Made by a program: the position numbers and the translations under genes. From Mercurialis annua (Eukaryota; Streptophyta; Magnoliopsida; Malpighiales; Euphorbiaceae): DNA of 64,000 nucleotides. The notes below the pieces were generated by a model, which was not told the DNA's origin, made no database searches, and was given only the letters and a program-made list of their open reading frames with translations. The stretch is taken from contig NC_065570.1 in the NCBI RefSeq assembly GCF_937616625.2, positions 134,001 to 198,000 on the forward strand. Direction: 5' to 3'. Shown in pieces: positions 48,391 to 60,363 of the stretch (positions are counted from its first letter, which is position 1; each line of letters starts with the position of its first letter).

Positions 48391-48706
48391 AGGATAATGT
48401 CAAAAATTCACGAACTTTACGTGTTTTTTCATTTTAATCACGCAATTTAAATTTTGTCATTTTTATGCACGAACTACGTACCAATTTTTTTTCAAATTCA
48501 TACACGGTGTTGACGTGTCACGGCTTCATTGGTGTAATTCATTGAGGTGGATATCATTTTACACCAATGAATGAGTATCATTTTAGCGCCGTGTATGAAT
48601 TTGAAAAAAAAATGTTAGTTCATACATGAAAATAACAAAATTTAAACTACGTGATTAAAATGAAAAAAAAACATGTAAAGTTAGTGATTTTTTTTGACAT
48701 TAACCC
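48391..48706. mobile_element. 316 bp foldback MITE, near-perfect 9-bp TSD
   Basis: Ends AGGATAATGTCAAAAA and inverted GGGTTAATGTCAAAAA; arms pair along their length (CATTTTAATCACG against CGTGATTAAAATG). Flanks TTAAATTTA and TTTAATTTA match at 8 of 9. The centre carries a GGTGTTGACGTGTCACGG patch. Confidence 0.75.
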
Positions 48707-49040
48707 TTTAATTTATTATCGAAATAAAAAATGTAAATAATATTTTCTTCTTCTTCACCCACCGCCATCGGCACCCACCTCTGGCACCCACTCGACACCC
48801 ACCGTCGGCGGAGGAGCTCTGAGAAGGAGAAAATTTGCTCCTTCTCGCATTATCCCTGAGAAGGAGCAGCAGCTTCTCCTCGTCTAAAGAGGACAGCTCC
48901 TCAAGCGAGGAGGAGATTCTCCGGCAATGGGTCGGCCGGGTGGTTGCTAGAGGTGTAGTGTTAATTAAAGTTTAATTTAAGCCTCTGACGATTCTTTAAA
49001 AAATTAACTATCACAGTGCCTTTTTTTAATGTAGTGTATC
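48707..49040. other. Intergenic with a GC-rich CT/GA patch
   Basis: 48750-48960 is unusually GC-rich, with ACCCACC repeats and GAGAAGGAG / CTCCTTCTC words that can pair as a hairpin. No open frame worth calling; probably a fragment of a mobile element. Confidence 0.35.
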
Positions 49041-49438
49041 CTAGGAATGTAAATGAGTTAGACTACTCGCGAGTTACTCGAGATAGACTCAAAAAAACTC
49101 GAGATCGGCTCAAAAAATTCAAGCCGAGCTCGAGTATCAAATAAGGAGGCTCATGAGTCTCACGAGCCTAAATGAGCATCATACCCATATAAAATAATAG
49201 TTTAATGTTTTATTATATTGGCTTTTTATATCTTTAAATTTTATTATATATCATTTTAATTGGTTAAATACTACATTTTATTGCAAAAGAATTAAATAAC
49301 ATCAAATAATATAATTTGTAATGATTAATTGTATTTTTTTGTTGAATCTGAAATCGACCTCGAGCTCGTATAAGAGACTCGAGCTCGAGCTCGAGATTGG
49401 CCTAACTCGGTCTCAGCTCGGCCCGTTTACACCCCTAG
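49041..49438. mobile_element. hAT-like MITE with CTCGAG-rich ends
   Basis: About 398 bp. Ends CTAGGAATGTAAATGAG and, inverted, CTAGGGGTGTAAACGGG, the TAGGGGTGTAAACG type frequent in plant hAT MITEs. Sub-terminal GAGCTCGAG words are dense on both sides. The flanking 8 bp (GTGTATCC, GTGATGCT) match only partly, so it is old or the boundary is a base off. Confidence 0.65.
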
Positions 49439-49557
49439 TGATGCTCATAAAATCACACAATATTAAAGAATTTATATCGACAAATGAAAGGATTATGTGT
49501 TTCCACAAAATTCAGCTAGTTGGACTCTAAAATCATTTATTTCATTGGGATTGTAAT

Positions 49558-51440
49558 CTAGGTTTTAATAATACAAAGGGCGTCGAGGTTTCTTTTTCCT
49601 TCGGGACCTTTACCATACCATGAGGACACATATTCTCCATAATTGACCTCACGATATTTAAGAGGAGATGAATCGCGGACAAGCTCCAATGCTGGGGATA
49701 TATTGGCAGTCTTGGCTGGATCATGGAATGTCGCAACAGACAGTCGTGCGCTGCTCGAATTAGTTATAGCTCGATGTTCAGCACTCCTATACTTCCCATT
49801 GCTTATAATCTGCAATGACAACAAGATGCACATAAAGCTATTATATTTGTTGCTAATAAACCCGTGTGGTCATTAAATCCTTACGGTGCTTATATTTGTT
49901 GCTATTTTCCATCTATCTACTACAACGTCAAAAAGCATTCAACAAAAACTCCCCGCACCAACTATGTTCAATCCATAAAGTATACCAAGGAGATCTGTAA
50001 CTATCAAGTCTTACTTTGTAATTAAATTCAATCTTATCAACCAAAGCAAGCCATGCCTTACTAGATTCCCCTTATAAATTCACTGATTTCATATTTAATC
50101 AAATGGTATATGAATTTCACATTCTATAGAATTAAAATCCATAAAAATTAAATGAGATATTCCCTCTTTCTAGATATAGAGCTGCCCAGTCTTCACCAAC
50201 AAGATTCCATAGTAGATTTGACAACATCCAGATTTAGATCATTTGCATCTAGTGTCATCTTTCTAACAGAAATTTCCTATTCAATCTCCGTCTATGTAAT
50301 AGGGTTATGATGTTCAATCATAGGCAATTTGCCAAAACAAAAAAAAATATGCAAATTGCATATGATAATTCATTTAGGTCTTGCAATCACAACCTCCCTC
50401 CAAAAAAACAAATACACCAATCATAATGATATTAGTAATTGATGTATTGTACCCAGATAGACAGTTTGTGCAGAAGGAAGAAGCAAACATAGGCATGACA
50501 ATTTTCAAGAGATACTTGTACTGACAGACACCTAAATCATTCAAAACAATTATTACCTCAATTTGATCAGACAAAATGACGAGGATAGCATAAGGGAAAG
50601 GTTGGACGGTGAACCATTGGGAGTCTTTGAAGACCTGAAGACCAGGAACTTGGTCTTGAATCAGAAGAGTGATGGCGCCCATGTCGGAATGGGACTGGAG
50701 ACCAAGAGTAAGTTCAGGGTGAGGGCACGGAGGGTAAAAGCTTATGGTAATATTCTGATAAAATTCGCCGCCAATTGCATCCTCAATGCGGGAGGACGGC
50801 AACCCAAGGCTCTCTGAGATGAGAGCAAGTAGCTTCTGAGCAAGCACCTTCATCTCATCGCCGTACTTCTCTACAGCTTCTCTGCCCAGTCCAAGAAGAC
50901 GAAGAGTAAATGTATGATATGTTAAATTAAGACTTAAGAGAAATGGATCTGAAAAGGGTACCTGTAATAGAGTGGGGATTGAGGCCAGCGAGAAGGGTCA
51001 CGGCGAGAAAGAGGGAGCGTGTGATGATCGAAGTAATCCCTCCAGTCCAGCACATTTCCCTCGCCTTGGGGCAGCAGCATTTTGCTTCCATATCCTTGCG
51101 AAGCAGCTGAATTCGGATCGCAAGCGTACTGGAGCTTTTCTTGAAAAGGGCAATCCTTGAAGAAGGAAAAACCAGCACTCCTAATCTGGTCTATTAATTC
51201 GACGGGTACCCCATGGTTGCTGACGTGGAACACCCCCCATTCCCTGCAAGCCTCCCCTACGGCTTCCCTCGCCGAATCTCTGTGCTCTGCGTCGAAACAA
51301 AACAAATCTACCTCTGGAATCAAATTGACACCGCCATCTTTCTCGATGACGGGCCGATTCTCAAGGGGCTGAATGTATTGCAGAGGGATCTTATCTCCTT
51401 CTTCTGCTATTCTCTGAACTCTCATCAATCCTCCATCCAT
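49558..51440 (-). CDS. 2-oxoglutarate/Fe(II)-dependent dioxygenase, three exons
   Basis: Exons 51440-50962, 50881-50557 and 49809-49558; introns of 80 and 747 bp have GT/AG borders and give one 351-codon frame. The N-terminal DIOX_N domain includes VDLFCFD and WGVFHVSNHGVP; the C-terminal 2OG-Fe(II) domain has iron ligands H224-x-D226 (LQSHSDMGAITLL) and H280 (SAEHRAITN) and the 2-oxoglutarate-binding R290-x-S292 (ARLSVATF). Length is normal for the plant DOXC class (flavonol synthase, SRG1, jasmonate oxidase relatives), soluble enzymes that hydroxylate or desaturate hormones and secondary metabolites. LDWRDYFDHHTLPLSRRDPS is like a conserved plant subgroup, but I cannot name the substrate. 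Two Met lie at the start (M1, M6); the first is chosen. It looks intact. Neighbouring DNA gives no pathway clue. Confidence 0.93.
49810..50556 (-). other. Intron 2 of the dioxygenase gene
   Basis: 747 bp, GTAATA donor and CATTGCAG acceptor on the minus strand. AT-rich; no inserted element or open frame recognised. Confidence 0.85.
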
Positions 51441-51672
51441 TTTTTCACTTCACTTTGATGTTGAAGACAAGACAAGCTTAATCCTTCTACTTTCTTTTTT
51501 TTTGGGAAAAAGGGGCAAAGGAGCCCCTAATGTTTATAGCAAGTTACAAATATTACCCCTAATGCAATTAACCAACCATGTGGGGGACAATATCAGCAAT
51601 GATCACCATTTGTTTTACGGAAGTTGATCGAATTACCATGCTTATTTGACTTCACTGCCCTTGGGAAAGAAA
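51441..51672. other. Upstream region of dioxygenase gene
   Basis: 232 bp between the dioxygenase start and a MITE, so the promoter is short or includes the MITE. No clear TATA box chosen. Confidence 0.35.
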
Positions 51673-51961
51673 GGGTTAATTGCAAATTAATACACAAACT
51701 TTATCCCACTTTGCAATTACAACACGAACTTTAAATCTTGGCAAATTGGTACACCGATTTTCATTTTTTGACGAATTGATACACCGAACTGGAAAAACAC
51801 TAACGTGGACATTGTCATATACAGCCACGTGTTGTTGTATGATTGGTCGGTGTACTAATTTGCTAAAAAATGAAAGTTGGTGTATTAAATTGCCAAGTTT
51901 TAAAGTTCGTGTTGTAATTGCAAATTAGGGTAAACTTCGTGTATTAATTTGCAATTAACCC
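51673..51961. mobile_element. 289 bp foldback MITE with perfect 9-bp TSD
   Basis: Ends GGGTTAATTGCAAATTAATAC as inverted repeats (first 20 bases identical on both sides) with arms pairing through AACACGAACTTTA. Flanked by a perfect direct repeat GGAAAGAAA (51664-51672 and 51962-51970). Lies 233 bp upstream of the dioxygenase start. Confidence 0.9.
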
Positions 51962-52199
51962 GGAAAGAAAAGAGGATTTCTGATTGTCTTGAAGATTTTA
52001 TTATTTCTGCAAATCCTGCTTCATTTTAAGTCATGTTGGTTTTTTTTAAATCTCAAATATCATTAATATAAATCTGAAACAGTTACATTAATAAAAAAAA
52101 CTCAAGTAAAAGATAAAATCAATTTTGATGTTCTGAAATGAAACATGCATTTTGTGCTAATATGTGTGTTGCCTGATTTGCTGATCGCCTTACAAATAA
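51962..52199. other. AT-rich intergenic DNA
   Basis: Nothing recognisable. Confidence 0.4.
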
Positions 52200-52530
52200 A
52201 AACAACAAATTACTAGATGTGAGCGGAGCGGGGTTCGGGGGTGCTCACCCAGATTTATGGCTGATTTTGAATCTGGAAAGGTTTAAAAAATGGAGTCGCC
52301 ATCTAATTTAACTAGAAAATGTCTTTTATACCAACTAGATAACCATATTCGCTTATGGATAAGATTATCGTGCATTGGATCAAAAAATCAGGTTCGTAGA
52401 CCTCCCCTAAACTCTTGTGTTTGGTTTATCGATTACTGGTTTTATTTACTGGACATATTTAATTATCTTATCTCAACATTCAATGGCAAACCACCGGATA
52501 TAGTGTTGGAAATGTAAATAAGTTTAAAAG
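52200..52530 (+). mobile_element. Possible gypsy (Tat-like) element remnant
   Basis: ATGGAGTCGCCATCTAATTT at about 52289 after a GGTGCTCACC segment resembles sequence just inside the 5' end of Tat/Ogre-type elements in plants. No LTR pair, primer site or coding region accompanies it. Weak call from recognition of wording only. Confidence 0.3.
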
Positions 52531-53769
52531 TAGTAAACATGTAGACTTCCATATGACTTAATCTGAACTAGCATATGAGGCAAATAGCACTTACCCCTAA
52601 GCATAAATCTAAATTTGGCGGTTTCGATCGAAATAATTAAATAATGGCTAGTTTGGATCAATTCACATGCACAAAATCTAAAACCAAATGTTTAAGTGAG
52701 ATTGATTTTATTTTAAGTCATCTTCAATGCCCATACAACCTCTAGTTATATTTTTATGGCAATTTTAAGATTTCTAAGTAATTTGCTGGATTTGTTGGAT
52801 TTAATTTACTAAGTTAATTCTTTAGCCTGTTAATATTTTAGATTTGGCATACTTTTAGAAAACGTTTAAACAATTTCAACATACACACTACGTAGGAAAT
52901 AAACATAAAAAGTTAGAAATACTTTTTAATCTTGTAGATCAGAGTGTCTGGCACTCGATGCGATTTGACCGTCGATGTGGTCCAAACCGGAACTCGAACA
53001 GAAGACGAAAGTTCTTCAACTCGTCGATACAGATCCCCTGGTTTGAACCACGGTCGATTCCAAGTACAGACGGACCCGGGATCCTTTCTGGAAGTGGCTG
53101 GTTTCGTCAACAGTGGGCTTCAGGGCACAGTTGGCTTGGCAGATTACAATTGTGGGTTTAGAGGCTCAAAATAAATTGGGTTTGACCCATTATAGTAGAT
53201 ATATAATTCTACAACTAAAACATTACACATGGGCTCAAACAGAGCCCAACTGTGAGTTCAAACGAACCCGGAAACATAAAATTAAGATCGAAACAAAGTC
53301 CGGAGGATCTAGAATTGATTCTAGGAAAAGGGGATAGGAAGAACTTGGCACCACTGGGAGTGGCGGCGGTGGCGGCGGTTTTGTCTTGGTCCAGGGAGCA
53401 CTTTTTGGTTTTCGGAAAACGTGCAAAAACAGCACAAAAAAGCATAAAACGTACAAGAAACATTATGGAACACACTAAAATTGTAATATGATGTCTAAAC
53501 ATGCATTAAACACCCTAAAACATACATTTCTAAGCATATTTTGAAGTTAGCATGGAAAAATACTAAGAACACATAAACATGGCAAATTATACCTAACATG
53601 TATTCTAAGCAATATAATTGAATAGAAGATGGATATGTTGTATAAAACATATTAAAACAGACCTAAACATGCTTCTAGTCAGTTTTACATGGAAATTATG
53701 GCAAAGACATTAAATTTGACAATTATGGCAGTCTTAACAATTTTATGGCAAAAATAGTTCAATAAACTA
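52531..53769. other. Intergenic; GC-richer stretch without a gene call
   Basis: 52940-53490 has higher GC and several overlapping 60-95 codon frames on both strands, including a GGCGGCGGTGGCGGCGG run near 53363. None shows a domain, a start context with splice partners or homology I know. Possibly a decayed element. Confidence 0.35.
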
Positions 53770-54137
53770 GGGTTAATTCCATAAAAAAAATCGCAACATT
53801 TACACGAAATTTCATTTTAATCACGACCTTTAAAAGTTGCTATATAAAACCATGACCTTTCATTTTTTTCAAATCTATCATTTTTTGTATTTTTTTTACT
53901 AAGTTCTTCATTAAACCATTAATTAAAGACTCAAATTATAAATTGACACCAAATATTATTATCTTTCGACTAGAGAATGTAGGATTAGTAATTTTTGTCA
54001 TAAAAAATAAACTGAATTTTACTTTGGTGATAGATTTGTAACAAAATAAAAGGTTGTGCCTTTAAATGCCAACTTTTAAAGGTTGTGATTAAAATGAATT
54101 TTTGTGTAAGGTCGTGATTTTTTATGAAATTAACCCC
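53770..54137. mobile_element. 368 bp foldback MITE with perfect 9-bp TSD
   Basis: Ends GGGTTAATTCCATAAAAA and inverted GGGGTTAATTTCATAAAAA; arms pair (CATTTTAATCACGACCTTT against AAAGGTTGTGATTAAAATG). Flanking direct repeat AATAAACTA is perfect (53761-53769 and 54138-54146). Confidence 0.9.
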
Positions 54138-54351
54138 AATAAACTAATCATGCCTCTTAAATACATAAAAAATCAGCAGTTATGATTAAGACAACATAAA
54201 AAGTGATATGAGACAGTTATAGGTCCTCATAAGTACTGTTCTGAATTCTTAGTTTGTTTTCTAATGATCCGGATGTGGAATCCAGCTTTGGATCGATATA
54301 CAATACTGCGTTCTTGAGTGATTAAAGCGTCTAAAGTTGTTTTAATGACTA

Positions 54352-54371
54352 GTGTGTGTGTGTGTGTGTGT
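54352..54371. repeat. (GT)n microsatellite
   Basis: Twenty bases of GT repeat inside AT-rich intergenic DNA. Confidence 0.9.
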
Positions 54372-54439
54372 TGAAAGATTCTGGAGACTAATTAGCAAAT
54401 TGTGAATAATTACGTCTATTTATAATCCTAATAATAAAA

Positions 54440-55216
54440 TAGGGGTGACCACGGTTCATAACCCAGCGGTTCCGGTTCGGAACCGCCGGGTCGCAGTTCA
54501 AGAAAATATGGAACCGGCCGGACCCGTTTAAGTGACGGTACCATGCCAGTTTGGAACCCGCCGGTTCTGGTTCCGGTTTCGGGTTGCGGGCGGTTCAACA
54601 AAATTAAAATTAAAATTTAAAAATAAAATAAACGCGGATTGATGTAATAGTTAGAATAATTGTAGTGAAAATATAAATAATTGTAGTGAATTTTTATAGA
54701 GCTATTAAATCTTATTTATAATCTTTATAAAATCTTTTATAAATTTTTAATATTAAATTTTTAATAAAATTACATGATATATATTAACTAAAATATATTA
54801 TTAACAATTTTCGATAGTATATTAACATAAGATTGTTATAAATTATTTTCCTATGTAAACTGTTATCAAAGATTGCAAACTTGTGAATATTGTATGTATA
54901 ATAAACTACATCAATTGATAATTATAATACATAGATATAGTAAATGTCTAATTAATATAACATATATAATAACTACATAATATAATATAATAAAAATAAT
55001 ATATATATATATATATATTAAAAATAAATAATGTTTATTAACGGGTTCGACCCTTAAACTGTCGGTTTCGACCCAAAACCGCCAATTCACGGTGCAAAAA
55101 ATTTGGAACTGGCCCGGAACTGGCCTTTCTACGGTTCCGGGCCGGTTTTAGTCCATTTCCGGATTTGACCGGTTCCGGGCCGGTTCATGGGCTGACTCGG
55201 CCCATGGCCAGCTCTA
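54440..55216. mobile_element. hAT-like non-autonomous element, 777 bp
   Basis: Ends TAGGGGTGACCACGG and inverted TAGAGCTGGCCATGG, imperfect terminal repeats of hAT type. Sub-terminal CCGGTTC/GAACCGG words are dense at both ends (54465-54600 and 55040-55195), with an AT-rich centre. I do not find a convincing 8-bp duplication, so boundaries are approximate. No transposase. Confidence 0.6.
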
Positions 55217-55218
55217 AC

Positions 55219-55227
55219 TAAGAAATT
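55219..55227. other. Left 9-bp TSD of the Mutator-like element
   Basis: TAAGAAATT, repeated exactly at 57802-57810. Confidence 0.9.
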
Positions 55228-57801
55228 GGGCTTTTTACACAAACAACCTACTTTGCCAATTTCTTATCTTTTATACGGGTCCAAGTTTGTCTTTTCTAAA
55301 CTACCATGTGCGGCCTATTTTATTACTTTTATACGGACTCTATATATTAAACCCTAACAGCATACAAATCATAATTTCATTTATTTTCTCTCTCCTCATC
55401 ATTCAATTCTCTCTTCCTCTCGGTTCATCTTCCTCTCTTTTTTTACCGTTCGCCGTCTTCTGCTGAGCCGTCCTCTGTTCCTCCGCCCCTCCGTCATCGT
55501 TCTCATCATCGCCTCCGTTGTCAACTTTGTTAACGCCATCATCTCCTCTGCTCATCGTCGTCGTCTATTTGATTTCAGATCTATAATTTATTCATTGTTC
55601 TTCTTCTTCTTCTTTTCTATTTTCAGATATACAATTTTTTTACTATTATTTCACCATTAAACATGTATAGAGATTATATTTTAAGAATATAATGCTAATT
55701 TCATGTTATGTAATATAAATTTATGGTTATATGGAATAAATTTTTGTTATTTCTGCATTTTTTGTGTTTGGTTGTATTTCTGTGTTTTTTTTATTCTGCA
55801 GTTCGATTTATTGATGATGGTTGATTGCTGAAATATTATAATATTACAGTGTTGTTGATTTTATGTTGATTTTGTGTTGATAATCAGTTGGTATTTCCTT
55901 AATTTTAACATTGAAAAAATTTATTCTAAAAAAAAAACATTAGCAAATTAGATAATTCCGTGCGTGAAATAAACTTAAAAAAATAAAATTTAAATGATAT
56001 TAGATAATGATATGTTAGCATTATCATGTTGACATGTTGTTGATTTCTTGTTGATATTTTATAGATTGTCACAATTTTTCAAAAAATTATGTTTTATTTT
56101 ATTCCTTATGTTGATTCGTTGTTGATTTATTGTTGACACTATGTTGATATGTATTTCAACTTTTTTTGATTTTTCAAGTTTATGTTGACATGTTGTTGAT
56201 ATACTGTTGATAACATGTTGATTTTTCAATCATTGAAAGAAAAATAAAGTTAGTCTTAAATTGATGTATTAATGTACTATTGATATGTTTTTAATAATAT
56301 GTTGATTGTTTTTGACTTAAATCAATCAATGTTCTCATTTTACAAACATCTTGACTAAATTAGCATTCATTGTTGATTCGTTGTTGATTTATTGTTGACA
56401 TTATGTTGATAAGTATTTCTATTTTTTTTTATTGTCAATTTTTATGTTGACATGTTGTTGATATACTGTTGATAATATGTTGATTTTTCAATCATTAAAA
56501 GAAAAGTAAAGTTAGTCTTAAATTGCTGTATTGATGACCTGTTGACATGTTTTTGATAATATGTTGATTGTTTTTTTCTTAAATCAATCGATGTTCTCAT
56601 TTTACAAACATCTTGACTAAATTAACATTAATTGTTGATATCATGTTGACATTATGTTGATAATTTGTTAATATGGTAGTGTTAATTCTACTAAAGAACA
56701 ACAAAGGTATAAAATGTTTAAAATAAATGAATTAGATAAAGATATTAGCATAGTAAGTAATCAAAACAATATGAAAAAACAACAACAATAATTCAAATGA
56801 AAAAATAAAATTATTCTTACATATAAAAATAAAAATATATTAAATATACACCAACACAACAGTTTACAAATTAAAGAAATCTATTTTAAAATATTTTTTT
56901 TCCTCAATTCTCTTTGCAGCTGCACAGTTTCTTCAAAATCACTTGTATAACTGTTTTGCGTTCCACCTCTCATACCTAACTAAATTTCGACAAACACGGT
57001 TATGATACAGTTTCATTTCATCTAACGAAAGTTTATTTCACAGACAATATTATCTTATTTGTCAATGTTAAAATAAAAAGAATCAGTAGATATCAACATA
57101 ATATCAACATAATGTCAACATAAAATCAATAACACTGTAACATTACAATAATTCAGCAATCAATCATCATCAACAAATCATTTTGCAGAATAAAAAAAAC
57201 GCAGAAATACAACAAAACACAAAAAAATGCAGAAATAACAGAATTTTATTATATAAAATCACAAAATTATTTTATATAACATGAAATAAGTATTAAATTC
57301 TTTAAAAATACTCTTTATACATGTATAATGGTGAATCAACAGTAAAAGATAAACAAATTACAGATCTGAAAATAAAAAAAAGAACAAAAAATTTCAGATC
57401 TAAAATTAAAAAGATAAAAGAAAGATAACACGGCGAGACAACGTCGGAACGATGGAGGCGAAACGGCGGAGGCGGTACGGCGAAGGCAGAACGGCGAAGG
57501 CAAAACGGCGGAACGGAGGAGGCGGAACGGCGAAGGCAGAACGTCGAAGGCAGAACGGTGAAACGGAGGAGGCGGAACAGCAGAAGCGAAGGAGCAGAAA
57601 TCGTGAAAATTGTCTTTCACAGCTCAAAAGAAATCATGGAGAAGAAGAATGATTGAGAGAAATAAGAAAAATCGTATAAAAGAGAGAAATTTGAAGTACA
57701 TGTTATTAAAGTAAGAAAATGAGGTAGGTAAAGTAAAGATTTAATTTGTCCTGTATAAAAGTAAATGGGCTGCCAAAATCAGTATTTTATATAAAAAGCC
57801 C
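55228..57801. mobile_element. 2574 bp Mutator-like element with long TIRs, no transposase
   Basis: Bounded by a perfect 9-bp duplication. Ends GGGCTTTTTAC and inverted GGGCTTTTTAT. The terminal inverted repeats are long (several hundred bp, diverged by indels): the left holds CTCTC-rich and CCGTTC/CGCC-rich sequence (55390-55560), mirrored at 57430-57650, then a further AT-rich portion (55570-55830 against 57170-57400). The centre is filled with TGTTGAT/TGTTGAC words. Serine/proline- and arginine-rich frames in the right TIR (57336-57652) follow from the GC-rich repeat and are not called. No MURA-like transposase seen, so it would need a partner element. Confidence 0.85.
55820..56690 (+). repeat. 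TGTTGAT-rich internal repeats, ~262 bp tandem unit
   Basis: Dozens of TGTTGAT/TGTTGAC heptamers. A larger unit repeats about 262 bp apart: TATGTTGACATGTTGTTGAT at 56181 and again at 56443, each followed by TTTTTCAATCATT and CTCATTTTACAAACATCTTG. Inside the Mutator-like element. Confidence 0.8.
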
Positions 57802-57810
57802 TAAGAAATT
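57802..57810. other. Right 9-bp TSD of the Mutator-like element
   Basis: TAAGAAATT, identical to 55219-55227. Confidence 0.9.
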
Positions 57811-58943
57811 AGTCTGCAGAATCTTCCAAGAAAGAAAATTATGCATATGCTCTATTTTGAGAAAACTACATCAGATACGCTTTTTTATTAAATTTTTTCA
57901 AACATACCTACCTAAAAAGTCCACTTGCAAGCGTGCTTTTTTTTAGTATTTTTCTTTCAAAATTACGCTTTTTTTATATGGTCACATAGACATGCCTTCG
58001 TTTGTTAACTGAAAAGTAATAAATCTATTAAATTCATTTTGTCTATTTCACTTTGTAATTAGTTTTGTCAGACCAATGCATCCGCCGTGTCTTCATTTTC
58101 TTTTCCTATTTTTTATTTATTACAAATGCTATTATTTTTGTTAATCAATAGTTTTATTTAATTTATATTTTTATTAATTCTTTTATATTTTTTTCATTCA
58201 TCCTTATTTATTTGATCATTGTTTTTCATCTTTATTTAACAATTTCATTTTCAGTTATAAATTATTATACCATTAATGTTATCAAATTTACTATTATACA
58301 CATATCTTTTATGATTAATATATTTAATAGTTATTTACTTAATTTTGAATTTTTTATTTGGATAGTTGTTATCTAATTTTAGATATTTATCTTTAATAAT
58401 TAAACACATGTCTTTTTTTTCTTAATTTAGACATTTATCTTCTATAGTCAAACATTATTATTTGCACTTTTTTTAAATTAAACCATTATCTTTCATATTT
58501 ATACACTTATGATTTTATTGTATTTTTAATTGAAAATTTTGAGATTGCTTTCATCATAAATTTCTTTATACTTTTTTATTGTTTATATAGTTTGAAGTTG
58601 TTCTACCACATTATCGATTTTTGATTCAATTTTTTATTATTTGTCGATTGCTCTTCAGTTGTTTTTAATTGTTGATCCAATTTTTACAATAACTTTCTAT
58701 ATTCTTGTTTTTATGAATTTTATGTTTTATATTTTTTTAATTTGAATTTAGCTGATTTATTTACTCTTTTTTTATATCAAATGTTATTATTTTTGTGCTT
58801 TTAAGTTGATAATAAATTATGGTTTTTCAATCTTCATGCTTTCATGTTTATGAAATTTTCTCATTTAATTTTTTTACAATACTTTTTAATCATACATGTT
58901 ACTTAGGTATATTAATCTGGCAAAGGTTTTTCTGAAATTTACT
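57811..58943. other. AT-rich intergenic DNA
   Basis: Over 1.1 kb of T-rich DNA with many short TTTATTT words. No open frame, RNA gene or element edge recognised. Confidence 0.5.
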
Positions 58944-58952
58944 CCTATATTA

Positions 58953-60354
58953 GGCTTAATCACCAAAAAATGCCAAACCTATACGTCTTGTGTCAATTAT
59001 AGCCAAACCTTTAAAAATCACCAGATTTAGCCAAACCTTATATGTTCTGTTTCTTTTTTAGCCATTTTTGAATCGAACCGGTTTTTATGACACCGTGTCG
59101 TCCACGTCACCGCCAACTAAGCAATTGGCTGGCATGACAACTGAAATGTTTAAATAAGGTTTGGCTATAATTGACACAGAATGCATAGGTTTGGTATTTT
59201 TTGGTGAATAAAACTAATTTTAAAATTAAATAATTAAATGATTAATTATATTATAATAAAATTCATATATATTTAAAAAATAATATTTTTATTTAACGCT
59301 AATTAAAATTAATTTATTTTTTTACTAAATTTAAATAATTCTAATAAATATTTTTTACATATTTGATGGATATATAATTAATTTAAATTCTATTAAAAAC
59401 AAAAAATGTCATATTCATCTTAAAATTTATTTTTTTTAAATTCCAGTCGTCGGTTCTTTGACACCGCTGTCGTTTGAGACCCAATTGTTCGTCTTCCAAC
59501 GAGCAATCTGAGAGTAATATACACAACAAACATACGACAGTGTTCGTAATTAAACTATACACACATAAATATAAAAATAATCACTGAATAGACTGTTTAT
59601 TTAAAGGACGAGTGTAATTATTTTTTCATTTTTTTCTTTAAAAAGTGAAGCTCATTGTCGTGTAATCAATATATATCATGATGTTTATAAGTATAAACGC
59701 ATATGTTATTTTACTCGGCATAGCCAAAAACTTACCTTAATTTACACATAACTATTTTATTTATTACCTAAATCCAGTCATATCAAGATCTCAACAACAT
59801 TAAAAATAATAAATCAAGTTCAAAACATCATGAACATTAAATCCTTTCACCAAATTTAATTCAACATTAATTCCTAAGTAATATATTAATTCATTTTTTT
59901 AATTACATATTCATTAAAATATATTATAATATAAATTTATTAGATTTAATTAGGTTTAATAAAAAATTAAAATTAATTAAAATTAGTATTAAATAGAAAA
60001 TATTAATTATTTTTAAATATATATAAATTTCATAAATGATATAATTAATTTACTAATTATTAAACTTAAAAATTGGCTTGAATTTAAAATTAGGTTTATT
60101 CACTCAAAAAATACCAAACCTATTTTTTTGTGTCAGTTATAGCCAAACCTTATTTAAATATTTCAGCTGACATGTCAGCCAATTTCTTAGTTGGCGGTGA
60201 CGTGGACGACACGGTGGCATAAAAACCGGTTCGATTCAAATGTGGCTAAAAAAGAAACAGAACATATAAGGTTTGGCTAAATCTGGTGATTTTTAAAGGT
60301 TTGACTATAATTAACACAAAACGTATAGGTTTGGCACTTTTTGGTGATTAAGCC
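58953..60354. mobile_element. 1402 bp foldback element with long arms and perfect 9-bp TSD
   Basis: Ends GGCTTAATCACCAAAAA and inverted GGCTTAATCACCAAAAA. Arms pair for about 400 bp or more, including GACACCGTGTCGTCCACGTC (left) against GACGTGGACGACACGGTGGC (right). Direct repeats CCTATATTA flank it exactly (58944-58952 and 60355-60363). A unique centre of about 480 bp has a GC-richer patch (59445-59510). Mutator-like by TSD. No coding region. Confidence 0.9.
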
Positions 60355-60363
60355 CCTATATTA

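Noticed and set aside
45091..51440. Biosynthetic gene cluster
   Set aside because: Only a protease and one dioxygenase, 3 kb apart with several MITEs between them; no other pathway enzyme is present.
52913..53502. Overlapping ORFs on both strands
   Set aside because: 60-95 codons, no domain, no consistent splice partners, proline/alanine runs from a GGC/GGT repeat.
57336..57652. Ser/Pro-rich and Arg-rich ORFs
   Set aside because: They lie in the GC-rich terminal inverted repeat of the Mutator-like element and reflect its repeat composition.
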